Source of the DNA: Marinomonas hwangdonensis
GTDB lineage: Bacteria > Pseudomonadota > Gammaproteobacteria > Pseudomonadales > Marinomonadaceae
Direction: 5' to 3'
Assembly: GCF_003721245.1 (NCBI RefSeq)
Contig: NZ_RIZG01000004.1
Coordinates: forward strand, 124,001 to 188,000
DNA: 64,000 nt
Shown here: one piece after another, positions 1 through 8,461 of the stretch
Numbering within the stretch: position 1 is the first letter of the stretch
Layout of the letters: every line of letters begins with the position of its first letter
Position numbers and translations under genes: made by a program
Notes under the pieces: model-generated
What the model was told of the DNA's origin: nothing
Database searches by the model: none
Seen by the model: only the letters and a program-made list of their open reading frames with translations

Positions 1-356
1 ATCCTACGGCTATAGGTTCCGAGCCTGCTTACCCAGAATGGGATTCCAAAGATCACTGGCAGAGAACCATGCAAGGGCATTCTGCTGCGAATATGGTGCC
101 AGTGATTGCAGCAAACCGTGTTGGTCGTGAAGAAGGCGAAAACAGCTTTATTCAGTTTTACGGTTCCTCATTTATGACGGATGAAATGGGCGCCATGAAA
201 TGTGTGGCGGATCGCGACGAAAACACTATTTTATACTCAGAGTATGATTTAGAGGCTATTCGCAAGGCGCGTCGTTCTTTTGGTTTGTTCCGAGATCGCC
301 GTCCTGATCAGTATCACGCTATTACTTCTGGTGCGGGCAGCACATGGGAAAAGTGA
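1..356 (+). CDS. aguB: N-carbamoylputrescine amidase, C-terminal part (5' end outside window)
   Basis: Open frame from base 3 to a TGA stop; about 117 C-terminal residues of a nitrilase-superfamily carbon-nitrogen hydrolase. The segments PTAIGSEP, DHWQRTMQGHSAAN and AANRVG are typical of AguB, which hydrolyses N-carbamoylputrescine to putrescine, CO2 and ammonia in the agmatine route of polyamine synthesis (established family knowledge). The catalytic Glu, Lys and Cys lie upstream of the window, so activity cannot be judged. It is the last gene of its unit, as a strong terminator follows within 50 bases. Its usual partner, agmatine deiminase, is not visible here. Confidence 0.85.
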   Translation, partial: PTAIGSEPAYPEWDSKDHWQRTMQGHSAANMVPVIAANRVGREEGENSFIQFYGSSFMTDEMGAMKCVADRDENTILYSEYDLEAIRKARRSFGLFRDRRPDQYHAITSGAGSTWEK

Positions 357-392
357 TGATGGCTTTTTCATTGGCTTAGTCCATGTTTAAAA

Positions 393-430
393 GAAAAAAA
401 TGCCCGCTTAATGCGGGCATAATTTTTATT
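393..430. terminator. Bidirectional intrinsic terminator
   Basis: Perfect 8-bp stem ATGCCCGC (400-407) / GCGGGCAT (413-420) with a 5-base loop. It is flanked by an A-run on the left and a T-rich run on the right, so it can stop transcription in both directions. It ends the aguB message and also lies directly behind the stop codon of the minus-strand small ORF at 426-515. Confidence 0.85.
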
Positions 431-515
431 CCACTGTGATTGGTAGAAGGGGAGAATACCAATCAACTAGAACAACTTTGCTTAATTTTTCCAGCTTAAC
501 GTTTTCCCTTTTCAC
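426..515 (-). CDS. Possible 29-codon small gene, unknown function
   Basis: A GTG-initiated frame of 29 codons. The start sits 6 bases after a perfect AAGGAGG ribosome binding site (minus strand, bases 522-528). The frame ends in TAA immediately before the terminator at 393-430. The peptide begins with a charged segment, MKRENVKLEKLSK, and ends with the apolar, proline-containing DWYSPLLPITVE. I do not recognise it. The strong Shine-Dalgarno sequence and adjoining terminator argue for a translated peptide; the length alone would not. No convincing -35 box was found upstream, only a GATAAT -10-like element on the minus strand at 561-566. It could instead be a leader peptide or a chance ORF. Confidence 0.45.
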   Translation of the reverse strand: MKRENVKLEKLSKVVLVDWYSPLLPITVE

Positions 516-601
516 GTTGATCCTCCTTAATTGTAGTCACAGACCAACGAATCTGCCGAGATTATCAAATACAGAGGTTGCTGACGTGCTATCGAGAGCC
601 T

Positions 602-1498
602 ATGACACTATTTAGTCCAGATCCTGACACACCGTGCTTTGCTGTTATTCTGACCAGCCAACGTCAAATCAATGACATCCACTATCGCCTTGTCTCAGAG
701 AAAATGCTGGAGCTTGCGTCAGATCAGCCTGGCTATCTTGGCTCCCAATACAGTCTTGGAGAGGTTGATCATTTAGTGACTTACTGGCGAACGCTGGCTG
801 AAGCGGAAGCTTGGCGCACATTAGACACAATGTGTCATCTTTTATCTATTGGTGAGAAGCTCTGGTACGAACAGTACACTCTATCGTCGTTTGAGCTACT
901 AAAGTGTGAGGTTTTTTCACCGCTACCCAATGGGGCTGACACAGTTTATTCGTCACGTTTTCCTCGGCTACAGTCAAAAAGAGGGGTACTTAAAATTCTT
1001 GATATGAACCAAGCTGGGCTTTTATACGATTACGTGAATCAGGAAAAAGCGTTTCTTGCACCTTGGGAACCAAAAAGAAGCGATGCGTATTTTTCCTTAG
1101 AAACGTGTCGTTTGCGTATCAAGGCCATGCAGAGAGAGTTTTTAGAAGATACGGGCATTACCTTATGTTTCTTATCTGAGAATGAGGACAAGATGCTTGC
1201 TTACAGTCATTATTCTAATCTGCAGCGTGGTGTTTTTCAGTCCTGTAATCTCGGTTACAGTCTACGAGAAAGCGAACAAGGTAAGGGGATAATGAATGAA
1301 ACCCTAAAATTGGGTATCCAATATCTTCATGAAACCATGCAGATTGATCGAATTCAGGCGGCATACATGCCTAGAAATGCAAAAAGTGCTGAGGTGTTAA
1401 GAAAATTGGGGTTTAAAAAAGAAGGGCTAGCGAAACGATATTTGAATATTAATGGCACCTGGGAAGACCATGTGCTGACCGCCTTGGTTTTACGCTAA
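602..1498 (+). CDS. ABM-like domain fused to RimJ-like GNAT acetyltransferase
   Basis: Two domains. Residues about 12-105 resemble antibiotic-biosynthesis-monooxygenase-like (ABM) ferredoxin folds (FAVILTSQR, QPGYLGSQYS, VTYWRT, WYEQYTL). The remainder closely follows RimJ, the N-terminal alanine acetyltransferase of ribosomal protein S5 (AFLAPWEPKR, LGYSLRESEQGKGIMNE, YMPRNAKSAEVLRKLGF, HVLTALV); QGKGI is the acetyl-CoA loop. A TTG at 578 is also possible, but GAGAG before the ATG at 602 and the domain boundary favour 602. E. coli RimJ is a single domain of about 194 residues, so the N-terminal extension is unusual. The substrate is inferred from the family only. It is transcribed away from the small ORF at 426-515. 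Confidence 0.8.
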   Translation: MTLFSPDPDTPCFAVILTSQRQINDIHYRLVSEKMLELASDQPGYLGSQYSLGEVDHLVTYWRTLAEAEAWRTLDTMCHLLSIGEKLWYEQYTLSSFELLKCEVFSPLPNGADTVYSSRFPRLQSKRGVLKILDMNQAGLLYDYVNQEKAFLAPWEPKRSDAYFSLETCRLRIKAMQREFLEDTGITLCFLSENEDKMLAYSHYSNLQRGVFQSCNLGYSLRESEQGKGIMNETLKLGIQYLHETMQIDRIQAAYMPRNAKSAEVLRKLGFKKEGLAKRYLNINGTWEDHVLTALVLR

Positions 1499-1558
1499 AA
1501 ACTCGTTTCAATGATTAGTATTCGATCAATTCTTCATTGTGAGCAGCAAAGCGGGTTA

Positions 1559-2293
1559 TTAATGAGACGCTCTTTTCAATAGAAGAACGCGTCCGTTGTT
1601 CGGTTTGGATGTGATAATAGAAAAAAGGACAATGCTTTCATTGGTGGGATTGATCATGGCTCTAGGTTCTTTTTGTGGGATAACTTTGCCAGAGGTCGGA
1701 CAAACTTCGGCCGTTTTTTTATCTTTTGTAATCAGGGCGTGGCCTTTTAATGGCAATATGTACTGAGTAGACGATTTTTCATAGTAAAGCGTTTCCTTGT
1801 AGTGCGGTGGATATAGCTCCAATGAAATTTGTCCTGTTTTACCTTGCCACAAAGGCCATACTTGAATGCGGTTTCTTCCAACCAAAGACGCCACGTTACC
1901 AGAAGACACTTTTTTGAAGTCATCGCTTGAGTCGATGGCATGGTTTGGATTTAAACGCACAATACAAAGCTCAACGGCTGGGCTTAATAAGGTGACTTTG
2001 TTCATTGACTGGGCGGCCAACCAAATGCCCTGATGTGCTTTAAGGATAGTCTGATTGTCTTCATCGTTACGATGTGAGTATTCTTCTGGAATCTGGCTCA
2101 AATACAACTCACCCTTTATGACAAACACAAAGGTGTCGGCTGAATGATGGTAGAATCGAGTGGGGGTGGCATTTTGAAACAGATGCTCGTGGGCAATGAA
2201 AAGATCATCTTGTTGATGGATTAAAAAATGTTGGCTGTTTTCGCCTACACTGTATTGGGTTTGATGAAATTTTCTCGGACCAAGTTTGTTCAT
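1559..2293 (-). CDS. Cupin-like protein, unknown function
   Basis: About 244 residues from the ATG at 2293, which has AAAGG about 8 bases upstream; an in-frame GTG at 2338 has no ribosome binding site. The sequence suggests two beta-barrel halves. The first contains FYHHSADTFVFVIKGELYLSQ, the second LELYPPHYKETLYYEKSSTQ followed by ILPLKGHALIT; both resemble cupin strand patterns, but canonical metal-binding HxH(x)nE motifs are incomplete. No signal peptide or membrane segment. It is convergent with the fusion gene and divergent from parC. No function can be assigned. Confidence 0.65.
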   Translation of the reverse strand: MNKLGPRKFHQTQYSVGENSQHFLIHQQDDLFIAHEHLFQNATPTRFYHHSADTFVFVIKGELYLSQIPEEYSHRNDEDNQTILKAHQGIWLAAQSMNKVTLLSPAVELCIVRLNPNHAIDSSDDFKKVSSGNVASLVGRNRIQVWPLWQGKTGQISLELYPPHYKETLYYEKSSTQYILPLKGHALITKDKKTAEVCPTSGKVIPQKEPRAMINPTNESIVLFSIITSKPNNGRVLLLKRASH

Positions 2294-2469
2294 TGCCGCG
2301 CCTTTTAAGCCAATAAATTGATACACGAGATCGCCCACTTTTTATAGCAATACGTATGTGGGTGTTGCAGTCGGTTGGGTTGTTTCATTATAGTGGCCCG
2401 ATAAAAGTTTATAAAGTCCACCTGTATCGATAGTATTAACACATAACCGATGATAGAAGGAAAAACTCC

Positions 2470-4761
2470 TTGAGTGAGCTGGCAAATTTCGAGTCAAATG
2501 AGACGCTTTCGTTAAAAGATTACACAGAAAAAGCGTACCTTAACTATTCCATGTACGTGATTTTAGATCGAGCGTTGCCTCATATTGGTGACGGATTAAA
2601 ACCCGTACAAAGACGAATTGTTTATGCAATGAGTGAGTTGGGGCTTAAATCTACCGCAAAATACAAAAAATCTGCCCGTACAGTAGGTGATGTACTGGGT
2701 AAGTTTCATCCTCATGGCGACAGTGCCTGTTATGAAGCCATGGTGTTAATGGCCCAGCCTTTTTCTTACCGATACCCTTTGGTAGATGGACAAGGTAACT
2801 GGGGTGCGCCGGACGATCCAAAATCCTTTGCAGCCATGCGTTATACCGAGTCAAGATTATCAAAATACGCTGATGTACTGCTCAGAGAAGTTAGCCAAGG
2901 GACCGTTGATTGGACACTGAATTTCGATGGCACTTTGGAAGAGCCTTCCGTGCTGCCTGCCCGTTTGCCGAACTTATTGTTGAATGGTACGACAGGGATT
3001 GCGGTGGGCATGGCTACCGATATTCCGCCCCATAATTTGCGAGAAATTGGTGGCGCCTGTATTCACTTGCTGAATAATCCTAATGCTAGCTTAGACGATT
3101 TATTGAACTTTGTTCAGGGGCCTGACTTTCCAACGGGAGGGGAAATAATTACCCCTCGAGCCGATATTGTTAGATTGTATGAAACTGGGAAGGGGCAAAT
3201 CAAAGCCCGAGCTCGTTTCACTATCGAAGAAGGGGAAATCGTTGTTAATGAATTGCCCCATCAAGTATCTGGTAGCAAGATTTTAGAGCAGATAGCGGCT
3301 CAAATGCAGGCGAAAAAATTGCCTATGGTGGTGGATTTACGCGATGAGTCAGATCACGAAAATGCGACACGATTGGTGATTGTGCCCAAATCTAACCGTG
3401 TTGATATTGATGCTGTGATGACACACCTCTTTGCCACGACGGATCTTGAAAAGTCTTATCGTGTCAACATGAATGTGATTGGGCTAGATGGGCTACCGCA
3501 AGTGAAGCCTCTGAAGGACTTTTTATCTGAATGGCTGCGTTTTCGTATTAATGTGGTCCGTCGTCGTTTGCAGTTCCGTCTAGATAAAGTATTGAATCGT
3601 CTGCATATATTGGAGGGCTTATTAATTGCTTACCTGAATATTGATGAAGTCATCGATATTATCCGCACCGAAGAAAAGCCCAAAGTTGAATTGATGGCAC
3701 GCTTCGGATTAAGCGATATGCAAGCCGAGTCGATATTAGAGCTGAAATTACGCCATCTTGCTAAGCTCGAAGAAATGCGTATTAAGGGCGAGCAAGACGA
3801 ACTGGAAAAAGAGCGTAAAAAACTAGAAGGTTTGCTGTCTTCGGATAAAAAATTGAAGAAGTTGATTACGGATGAAATTCAGGAAGCCGTTGATCTATTT
3901 GGTGATGATCGCCGCACGCCTATTGTCGCTCGCAAAGAAGCCCAAGCGTTTAGTGAAGAAGACTTACTTTCTAATGACCCCATTACTGTGGTGATTTCTA
4001 AGCAGGGTTGGATTCGTGCTGCAAAAGGCCATGATATCGACGTGCAGGGTTTGAGTTACAAATCGGGTGATGAGTTTCTCGTCAGTACAAAAGGGCGTTC
4101 TAATCAAACACTCGTGTTGCTGGCATCAAATGGTCGAACGTATTCAATGAAAGCGCACTCATTGCCGTCAGCACGGGGACAAGGAGAACCTATCACAGGA
4201 CGTATCACGCTTGAGAAAGAGGCCACTATTGTTTCGGCTGTACTAGACAACGAAGAAGCGCATTACCTCATCGCCAGCGACGCGGGTTATGGATTTGTGG
4301 CACAACTGAAAGATTTGCACGCAAAAAATAAAGCGGGCAAAGCCACCTTGAGTTTACCCAGAGGGGCTCAGGTTATGACGCCTGTGTTGGTGCAAAACCC
4401 AGAGCAAGGGCGCGTTGTGGCCGTGTCTAATGAAGGCCGTATGTTGGCTTTTGGTGTTGCCTCCTTGCCCAAAATGGCAAAAGGTAAGGGCAACAAGATG
4501 ATCAGTATCCCAAGTGCCAGAGCCGCAGACAGAGAAGAGCTGGTGGTGGCTATTGCTTGTGTACAGCCAAATGATTTGCTGACCGCCCATGCAGGCAAAC
4601 GTTTTATTTCGTTTAATGAAAAAGATCTGGAAGAATACTTGGGCGAGCGTGGCCGCAGAGGCTTAAAACTACCAAGAGGTTTGCAACGTATAGATACGCT
4701 GGAAGTAAAAGAAGGCGATGGTAAGTCAGTTAAAGTGCCATTTTCTGCAGAAGAGATCTAA
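2470..4761 (+). CDS. parC: DNA topoisomerase IV subunit A
   Basis: 763 residues, the usual length for gammaproteobacterial ParC. It is the breakage-reunion subunit that decatenates daughter chromosomes together with ParE. The catalytic tyrosine is Y125 in [10 protein letters not shown]; the conserved [10 protein letters not shown] segment keeps Ser85 and Glu89, the positions equivalent to E. coli Ser80/Glu84, in the quinolone-sensitive state. C-terminal beta-pinwheel repeats occupy roughly residues 500-745. Translation starts at a TTG at 2470, preceded by AGAAGGA 8 bases upstream; no better ATG exists near the conserved N-terminus. parE is not adjacent in the window. A weak promoter with a TATAGT -10 at 2389-2394 lies in the divergent gap. 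Confidence 0.97.
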   Translation: MSELANFESNETLSLKDYTEKAYLNYSMYVILDRALPHIGDGLKPVQRRIVYAMSELGLKSTAKYKKSARTVGDVLGKFHPHGDSACYEAMVLMAQPFSYRYPLVDGQGNWGAPDDPKSFAAMRYTESRLSKYADVLLREVSQGTVDWTLNFDGTLEEPSVLPARLPNLLLNGTTGIAVGMATDIPPHNLREIGGACIHLLNNPNASLDDLLNFVQGPDFPTGGEIITPRADIVRLYETGKGQIKARARFTIEEGEIVVNELPHQVSGSKILEQIAAQMQAKKLPMVVDLRDESDHENATRLVIVPKSNRVDIDAVMTHLFATTDLEKSYRVNMNVIGLDGLPQVKPLKDFLSEWLRFRINVVRRRLQFRLDKVLNRLHILEGLLIAYLNIDEVIDIIRTEEKPKVELMARFGLSDMQAESILELKLRHLAKLEEMRIKGEQDELEKERKKLEGLLSSDKKLKKLITDEIQEAVDLFGDDRRTPIVARKEAQAFSEEDLLSNDPITVVISKQGWIRAAKGHDIDVQGLSYKSGDEFLVSTKGRSNQTLVLLASNGRTYSMKAHSLPSARGQGEPITGRITLEKEATIVSAVLDNEEAHYLIASDAGYGFVAQLKDLHAKNKAGKATLSLPRGAQVMTPVLVQNPEQGRVVAVSNEGRMLAFGVASLPKMAKGKGNKMISIPSARAADREELVVAIACVQPNDLLTAHAGKRFISFNEKDLEEYLGERGRRGLKLPRGLQRIDTLEVKEGDGKSVKVPFSAEEI

Positions 4762-4835
4762 CTTAACAAGGCACATTTATATGCCATAATAGGCAAGTGG
4801 GTCACGTTTGAAACAGTCTACAAAAGGATATTTTT

Positions 4836-5309
4836 ATGAAAGGCAGCAAAAAGGTAATCGACAGTTTGAATTCGTTGTTGGCGAATGAATTGGCCGCCAT
4901 TGATCAGTACTTTATTCATTCACGTATGTACGAAGATTGGGGGCTGACTAAGCTTTATGAGCGTCTTAATCACGAAATGGAAGAAGAAACTCAGCACTCA
5001 GATTGGTTGATTAAACGCATTCTGTTCTTAGAGGGTGTTCCTTGCATGACAAATCGCCGTGACCTTTTAGTGGGATCGGATGTTAAATCTATGATGGAAA
5101 ACGACTTGGTACTTGAACTTGAAGTGGTGTCCTGTGTACGTGATGCGATTGCTGTTTGTGAGTTAGAAGGGGATTATCAAACGCGTGCTACCCTTGAAAA
5201 ACTGTTATTTGACACAGAAGAAGACCACGTTTACTGGCTAGAAAAGCAACTTGGTTTGATCGAGAAAATTGGCTTGCAAAATTACCATCAGTCTCAGATG
5301 GCTAATTAA
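4836..5309 (+). CDS. bfr: Bacterioferritin, ferroxidase-type subunit
   Basis: 157 residues, ferritin-like four-helix bundle that stores iron in a 24-subunit shell. Ferroxidase ligands are present: E18, E51, H54, E94 and, after a one-residue insertion, E128 and H131. Y25 is present. The heme ligand equivalent to Met52 is replaced by threonine (EETQH), so this chain should not contribute its half of the heme site. AAAGGA lies upstream of the ATG. It is followed after 11 bases by a second bacterioferritin gene; in Neisseria and some pseudomonads such pairs form mixed shells (established knowledge; assembly here is inferred). No Fur box was seen upstream. Confidence 0.92.
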   Translation: MKGSKKVIDSLNSLLANELAAIDQYFIHSRMYEDWGLTKLYERLNHEMEEETQHSDWLIKRILFLEGVPCMTNRRDLLVGSDVKSMMENDLVLELEVVSCVRDAIAVCELEGDYQTRATLEKLLFDTEEDHVYWLEKQLGLIEKIGLQNYHQSQMAN

Positions 5310-5320
5310 AGGAGCATGAT

Positions 5321-5785
5321 ATGAAAGGAGATCGCGACGTTATTATTAGCTTAAACAAGGTGCTGGCTAATGAGTTGGTGGGAATCAACCAATATTTTTT
5401 GCATGCTCGTATGTTTAAAGATTTTGGTTTTAATGCGCTGGATAAGGCGGACTATAAAACCTCCATTCAGAAAATGAAAAACGCCGACCGTCTGATTGAG
5501 CGAGTACTGTTTTTAGAGGGATTACCTAATTTGCAGGATCTTGGCAGACTGAGAATCGGTGAAGACAGTGAAGAAATGATTGCGGCGAATTTGGAGTTTG
5601 AAATAGATACCTTGCCAACACTCAAAGCCGCCATTAAATTGTGTGAGCAGAAAAAAGATTTTATGAGTCGTGAAGCATTGGAAAAAATATTAGAAGAGCA
5701 AGAAGAGCAAATCGATTGGCTTGAAACTCAGCAAAATCTAATCGCCAGTTCTGGTATAGAAAATTACCTACAGTCTCAGATGTAA
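5321..5785 (+). CDS. bfr: Bacterioferritin, heme-binding-type subunit
   Basis: 154 residues, closer to E. coli Bfr in overall sequence (ILFLEGLPNLQDLG-like block, GIENYLQSQM end). It keeps the heme ligand Met52 (QKMKN), but ferroxidase residues are changed: E51 to K, H54 to N, E127 to Q and H130 to Q. It therefore probably binds heme without oxidising iron and needs the upstream subunit as partner. GGAGCATGATATG gives a clear ribosome binding site 11 bases behind the first bfr stop, so the two are co-transcribed. The convergent neighbour bfd encodes the ferredoxin that reduces Bfr heme to release iron. Confidence 0.92.
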   Translation: MKGDRDVIISLNKVLANELVGINQYFLHARMFKDFGFNALDKADYKTSIQKMKNADRLIERVLFLEGLPNLQDLGRLRIGEDSEEMIAANLEFEIDTLPTLKAAIKLCEQKKDFMSREALEKILEEQEEQIDWLETQQNLIASSGIENYLQSQM

Positions 5786-5816
5786 TTGATCAAGGGTAAT
5801 CGACGGGTTACCAGAA

Positions 5817-6011
5817 CTAAGCAACCTGGACTTGAGTTTCTGCTATCTTGAGAAGCTCAGTGTTCAGAAGTTTTTTTGCACATTGGCAGCACTTTCCGCA
5901 CTGGCTTCCAATGTTGTGTTCTTTATAAAGATCACGCAAGGTCGTCATGCCTTCCTGAATAGACGCTTTAATGTCTTTATCTGATACTTGATTGCAAATA
6001 CATACGTACAT
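5817..6011 (-). CDS. bfd: Bacterioferritin-associated ferredoxin
   Basis: 64 residues with the Bfd [2Fe-2S] fold: Cys4 and Cys6 (YVCICN) and Cys38 and Cys41 (SQCGKCC). Bfd docks on bacterioferritin and passes electrons to the heme so that stored Fe3+ leaves as Fe2+ under iron starvation. The gene faces the two bfr genes and ends 31 bases from the second one. A near-perfect Fur box lies 51-65 bases upstream of its ATG, consistent with expression only when iron is scarce. No strong Shine-Dalgarno sequence is visible. Confidence 0.93.
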   Translation of the reverse strand: MYVCICNQVSDKDIKASIQEGMTTLRDLYKEHNIGSQCGKCCQCAKKLLNTELLKIAETQVQVA

Positions 6012-6061
6012 AAATGAAAATCACTCTCACTAATATTCTAATCATTCGATTTTAATTTTAA

Positions 6062-6076
6062 TGCTAATGATTATCA
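6062..6076 (-). promoter_or_regulatory. Fur box upstream of bfd
   Basis: The 15-mer TGCTAATGATTATCA matches the 7-1-7 Fur consensus TGATAATNATTATCA at all but one base. It lies upstream of bfd on the minus strand, the only plus-or-minus gene start nearby, so iron-dependent repression of bfd is inferred. Confidence 0.75.
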
Positions 6077-6194
6077 ATAGATAAAAATTAATCTGTTAGT
6101 GTTTTTTGATAGTTTTTTATCTTGTGCCGCAGTAGTTTTTTAAATGAGCAAAAAACCTACAGCGACACGATTTGCGAAGAGACCAGGAAATGGC

Positions 6195-6839
6195 TTATTG
6201 TGGTTCTTTTTGAGCGATATCAGTGAGGACTTTTAAGAAAGACTCTGGATCGTGGGCGCCTTGTACTAAAAACTTGTCATTTATGACATAAGTCGGAACA
6301 GAATGAATATCCAGACTGCGTAGATGTTGCAGCTTTTTCTCTGTGAGGGTTTGGGCTGGCGCACTCAGAGCGTATTCGATATCTGCTTTCTGCATGCCGA
6401 TACTAAGGGCGACTTCTTCAAGTACGTTTCTAGACCCTATGTCTTTACCCTCTGTAAAATATGCATGAAACAAGGCTAAAACAAACGGTGTAGCCACGCC
6501 CGCTTTGCTGGCCGACAAGATAAACTGATGCGCCAGCCTGGTATTTGGAATACGGTCTTTCTCGGAAAAATTGAACTGAATCCCCGCTTCTATGCCGACT
6601 TGTTGAATGGCATGCGTGGCTTCGTTTAGCTTCTCTTGACTACCAAACTTGCTGCCTAGATAGCTTTCCCTGTCTGCGCCACTAAGAGGCATGTCAGGAT
6701 GCAACTCAAAGGGCTGCCAGCGAATATCAATACGATAATCATCCCCCAATTGTTCGATCGCTTGTTTAAGACGCGAGTAACCTAAGTAGCACCAAGGACA
6801 TACTAGGTCGGAAATAATATCGATGCGCAGATCGGCCAT
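6195..6839 (-). CDS. DsbA-family oxidoreductase (FrnE-like)
   Basis: 214 residues, thioredoxin fold with a helical insert. The redox motif is C14-P-W-C17 in ISDLVCPWCYLG and the conserved cis-proline is in HSVPTYVI near residue 182. FrnE-type members are cytoplasmic 2-hydroxychromene-isomerase/DsbA relatives linked to oxidative-stress tolerance or polyketide chemistry; no signal peptide is present here, which fits the cytoplasm. AGGAG precedes the ATG. The exact substrate is unknown. It is transcribed in the same direction as the TAG-like gene upstream, with a gap of 52 bases, possibly as one unit. Confidence 0.85.
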   Translation of the reverse strand: MADLRIDIISDLVCPWCYLGYSRLKQAIEQLGDDYRIDIRWQPFELHPDMPLSGADRESYLGSKFGSQEKLNEATHAIQQVGIEAGIQFNFSEKDRIPNTRLAHQFILSASKAGVATPFVLALFHAYFTEGKDIGSRNVLEEVALSIGMQKADIEYALSAPAQTLTEKKLQHLRSLDIHSVPTYVINDKFLVQGAHDPESFLKVLTDIAQKEPQ

Positions 6840-6891
6840 GTGTTCTCCTAAAAAATAAGCATAAAAAAATTAAAAACAGAGAGGGTGATGT

Positions 6892-7566
6892 TTAATTCAC
6901 ACTGAGTGCAATGCATTGGCTGATTTCGCTGTAAGAACGGCCACTTTCTTGGTGCCAGTGGTTAAACGCAGTTTGTGCTGCCTTCCATGCTGACTGCGTG
7001 TCTCTGCCAGTGGTAATGATTTCGTGCAGACGTAAATACCCTTCAACGTCTTTGGTGAGCATGAAGGTGTCTTTGCCCATAGCTCTGAGGGTGTAGGGGC
7101 CAGTATTGCCACCAAGGCGTGCACCATGCTTCTTCAAATACGCCCATAACCCTATAATGTCATTGCTGGGCCAATGAGCAACAAAGCGAGAAAAAGAGCC
7201 ATGACTGGCCTGGCACTCACTGATCATTAACGCGTTTTCGCGTATGGTCATGACCTTGCCGTAGTTACGAATGATGCGGACGTCTTTGGCTTTTTCTTCC
7301 CACATTTCATCGTGAATGAGCAGCATTTTCTCGATATCAAAACCAAAAAAGACCGTTTCGAATCCATCCCACTTATTGCGTACCACTTGCCAATTAATCC
7401 CAGATTGAAACACCTTTTGAGAAAAGGCAGCCAGCCATCGATCATCTGAGTGCTGCTCTAGTCTGGTGACGGTTAATGGTCTAGACAGCAGCGTTTCTAG
7501 GCGATTTGGCCCGCCATGACGAAGGGCCGCGCGATCGTAAATAGATTGGAAGAGTTCGTATTTCAT
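6892..7566 (-). CDS. DNA-3-methyladenine glycosylase I (TAG)-like protein
   Basis: 224 residues. The block FQSGINWQVVRNKWDGFETVFFGFD, then IIRNYGKVMTIRENA and GSFSRFVAHW, follows the TAG family helix-hairpin-helix glycosylases that excise 3-methyladenine from alkylated DNA. Compared with E. coli Tag the N-terminus lacks the Cys/His zinc-snap ligands and the first half is divergent, so it belongs to a TAG-like branch and base specificity is not certain. AGGAG precedes the ATG. No other repair gene is adjacent. Confidence 0.75.
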   Translation of the reverse strand: MKYELFQSIYDRAALRHGGPNRLETLLSRPLTVTRLEQHSDDRWLAAFSQKVFQSGINWQVVRNKWDGFETVFFGFDIEKMLLIHDEMWEEKAKDVRIIRNYGKVMTIRENALMISECQASHGSFSRFVAHWPSNDIIGLWAYLKKHGARLGGNTGPYTLRAMGKDTFMLTKDVEGYLRLHEIITTGRDTQSAWKAAQTAFNHWHQESGRSYSEISQCIALSVN

Positions 7567-7722
7567 CCTAGACTCCTATTTTATTGGCGCCTAGTCTATC
7601 ACAAGCTCTGCGTTACTTTACTTCCTATAAGGCCAGACGAATCATCTTGTTGGGTATTTTAGTGCTGCAAAGGAAGTGTTTGCTTTATAATGAGTCAAAA
7701 TCATTTAGTCGAGAGAAGTTGA

Positions 7723-8448
7723 ATGACACATTTAAGCGTAAATTTAAATAAAATTGGCCTGTTGAGAAATTCTCGTGGAAGAAACTACCCCGATTTAATT
7801 CATATGGCAGAACGCACTCTAAAGCTAGGGGCATTTGGGATTACGATTCATCCACGACCAGATCAGCGTCATGCTACGTATCAAGACGCCTATGACTTGA
7901 AAAACCTACTCAAACGCTTTCCTGGTGCAGAGCTGAACATAGAGGGCTTTCCTGATGCCCAGTTTTTAGAGGTTGTATTGGACGTGGAGCCGGATCAATG
8001 CACCTTGGTGCCAGATGATCCAAATCAATTGACCTCTGACCATGGTTGGAACATAGCCCGTGACCAAGAAGCATTACGTCCCGTGATTGCAAAACTAAAA
8101 GCAAAGGGCATTCGTGTGGTTCTGTTTATGGATCCTGACGAAGAAAGCATGGCCTTGGCTAAAGACGTTGGCGCAGACCGTGTTGAACTTTATACTGAGG
8201 CCTACGCTAACGCCTATGGAAAAGAGGGTTTTGACGACCTTCTTGAAACCTACCAGCGTGCTGCACAAGCTGCATTGGACGTTGGTTTAGAGGTAAATGC
8301 AGGTCATGATTTGGACTTAAACAATGTTCAAGCTTTGTGTGCGAAAGGCAGAATTGTGGAAGTGTCCATCGGTCACGCTTTAACGATCGAAGCCTTGGAT
8401 TTAGGCTGGGACAATGTGGTGAAGGCTTATCTTGCTAAACTGGCTTAA
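7723..8448 (+). CDS. pdxJ: Pyridoxine 5'-phosphate synthase
   Basis: 241 residues, TIM-barrel enzyme that condenses 1-deoxyxylulose 5-phosphate with 3-amino-2-oxopropyl phosphate in DXP-dependent vitamin B6 synthesis. Visible family marks are LSVNLNKIGLLRNSRG at the N-terminus, the catalytic His in TIHPRPDQRH (H43), Glu in LNIEGFP (E74) and the later His in VNAGHDLDLNN. GAGAGAAG precedes the ATG. The common gammaproteobacterial neighbours recO and acpS are not here; instead a DTW-domain gene follows after 13 bases. Confidence 0.96.
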   Translation: MTHLSVNLNKIGLLRNSRGRNYPDLIHMAERTLKLGAFGITIHPRPDQRHATYQDAYDLKNLLKRFPGAELNIEGFPDAQFLEVVLDVEPDQCTLVPDDPNQLTSDHGWNIARDQEALRPVIAKLKAKGIRVVLFMDPDEESMALAKDVGADRVELYTEAYANAYGKEGFDDLLETYQRAAQAALDVGLEVNAGHDLDLNNVQALCAKGRIVEVSIGHALTIEALDLGWDNVVKAYLAKLA

Positions 8449-8461
8449 TTGAGAGTAAGAC

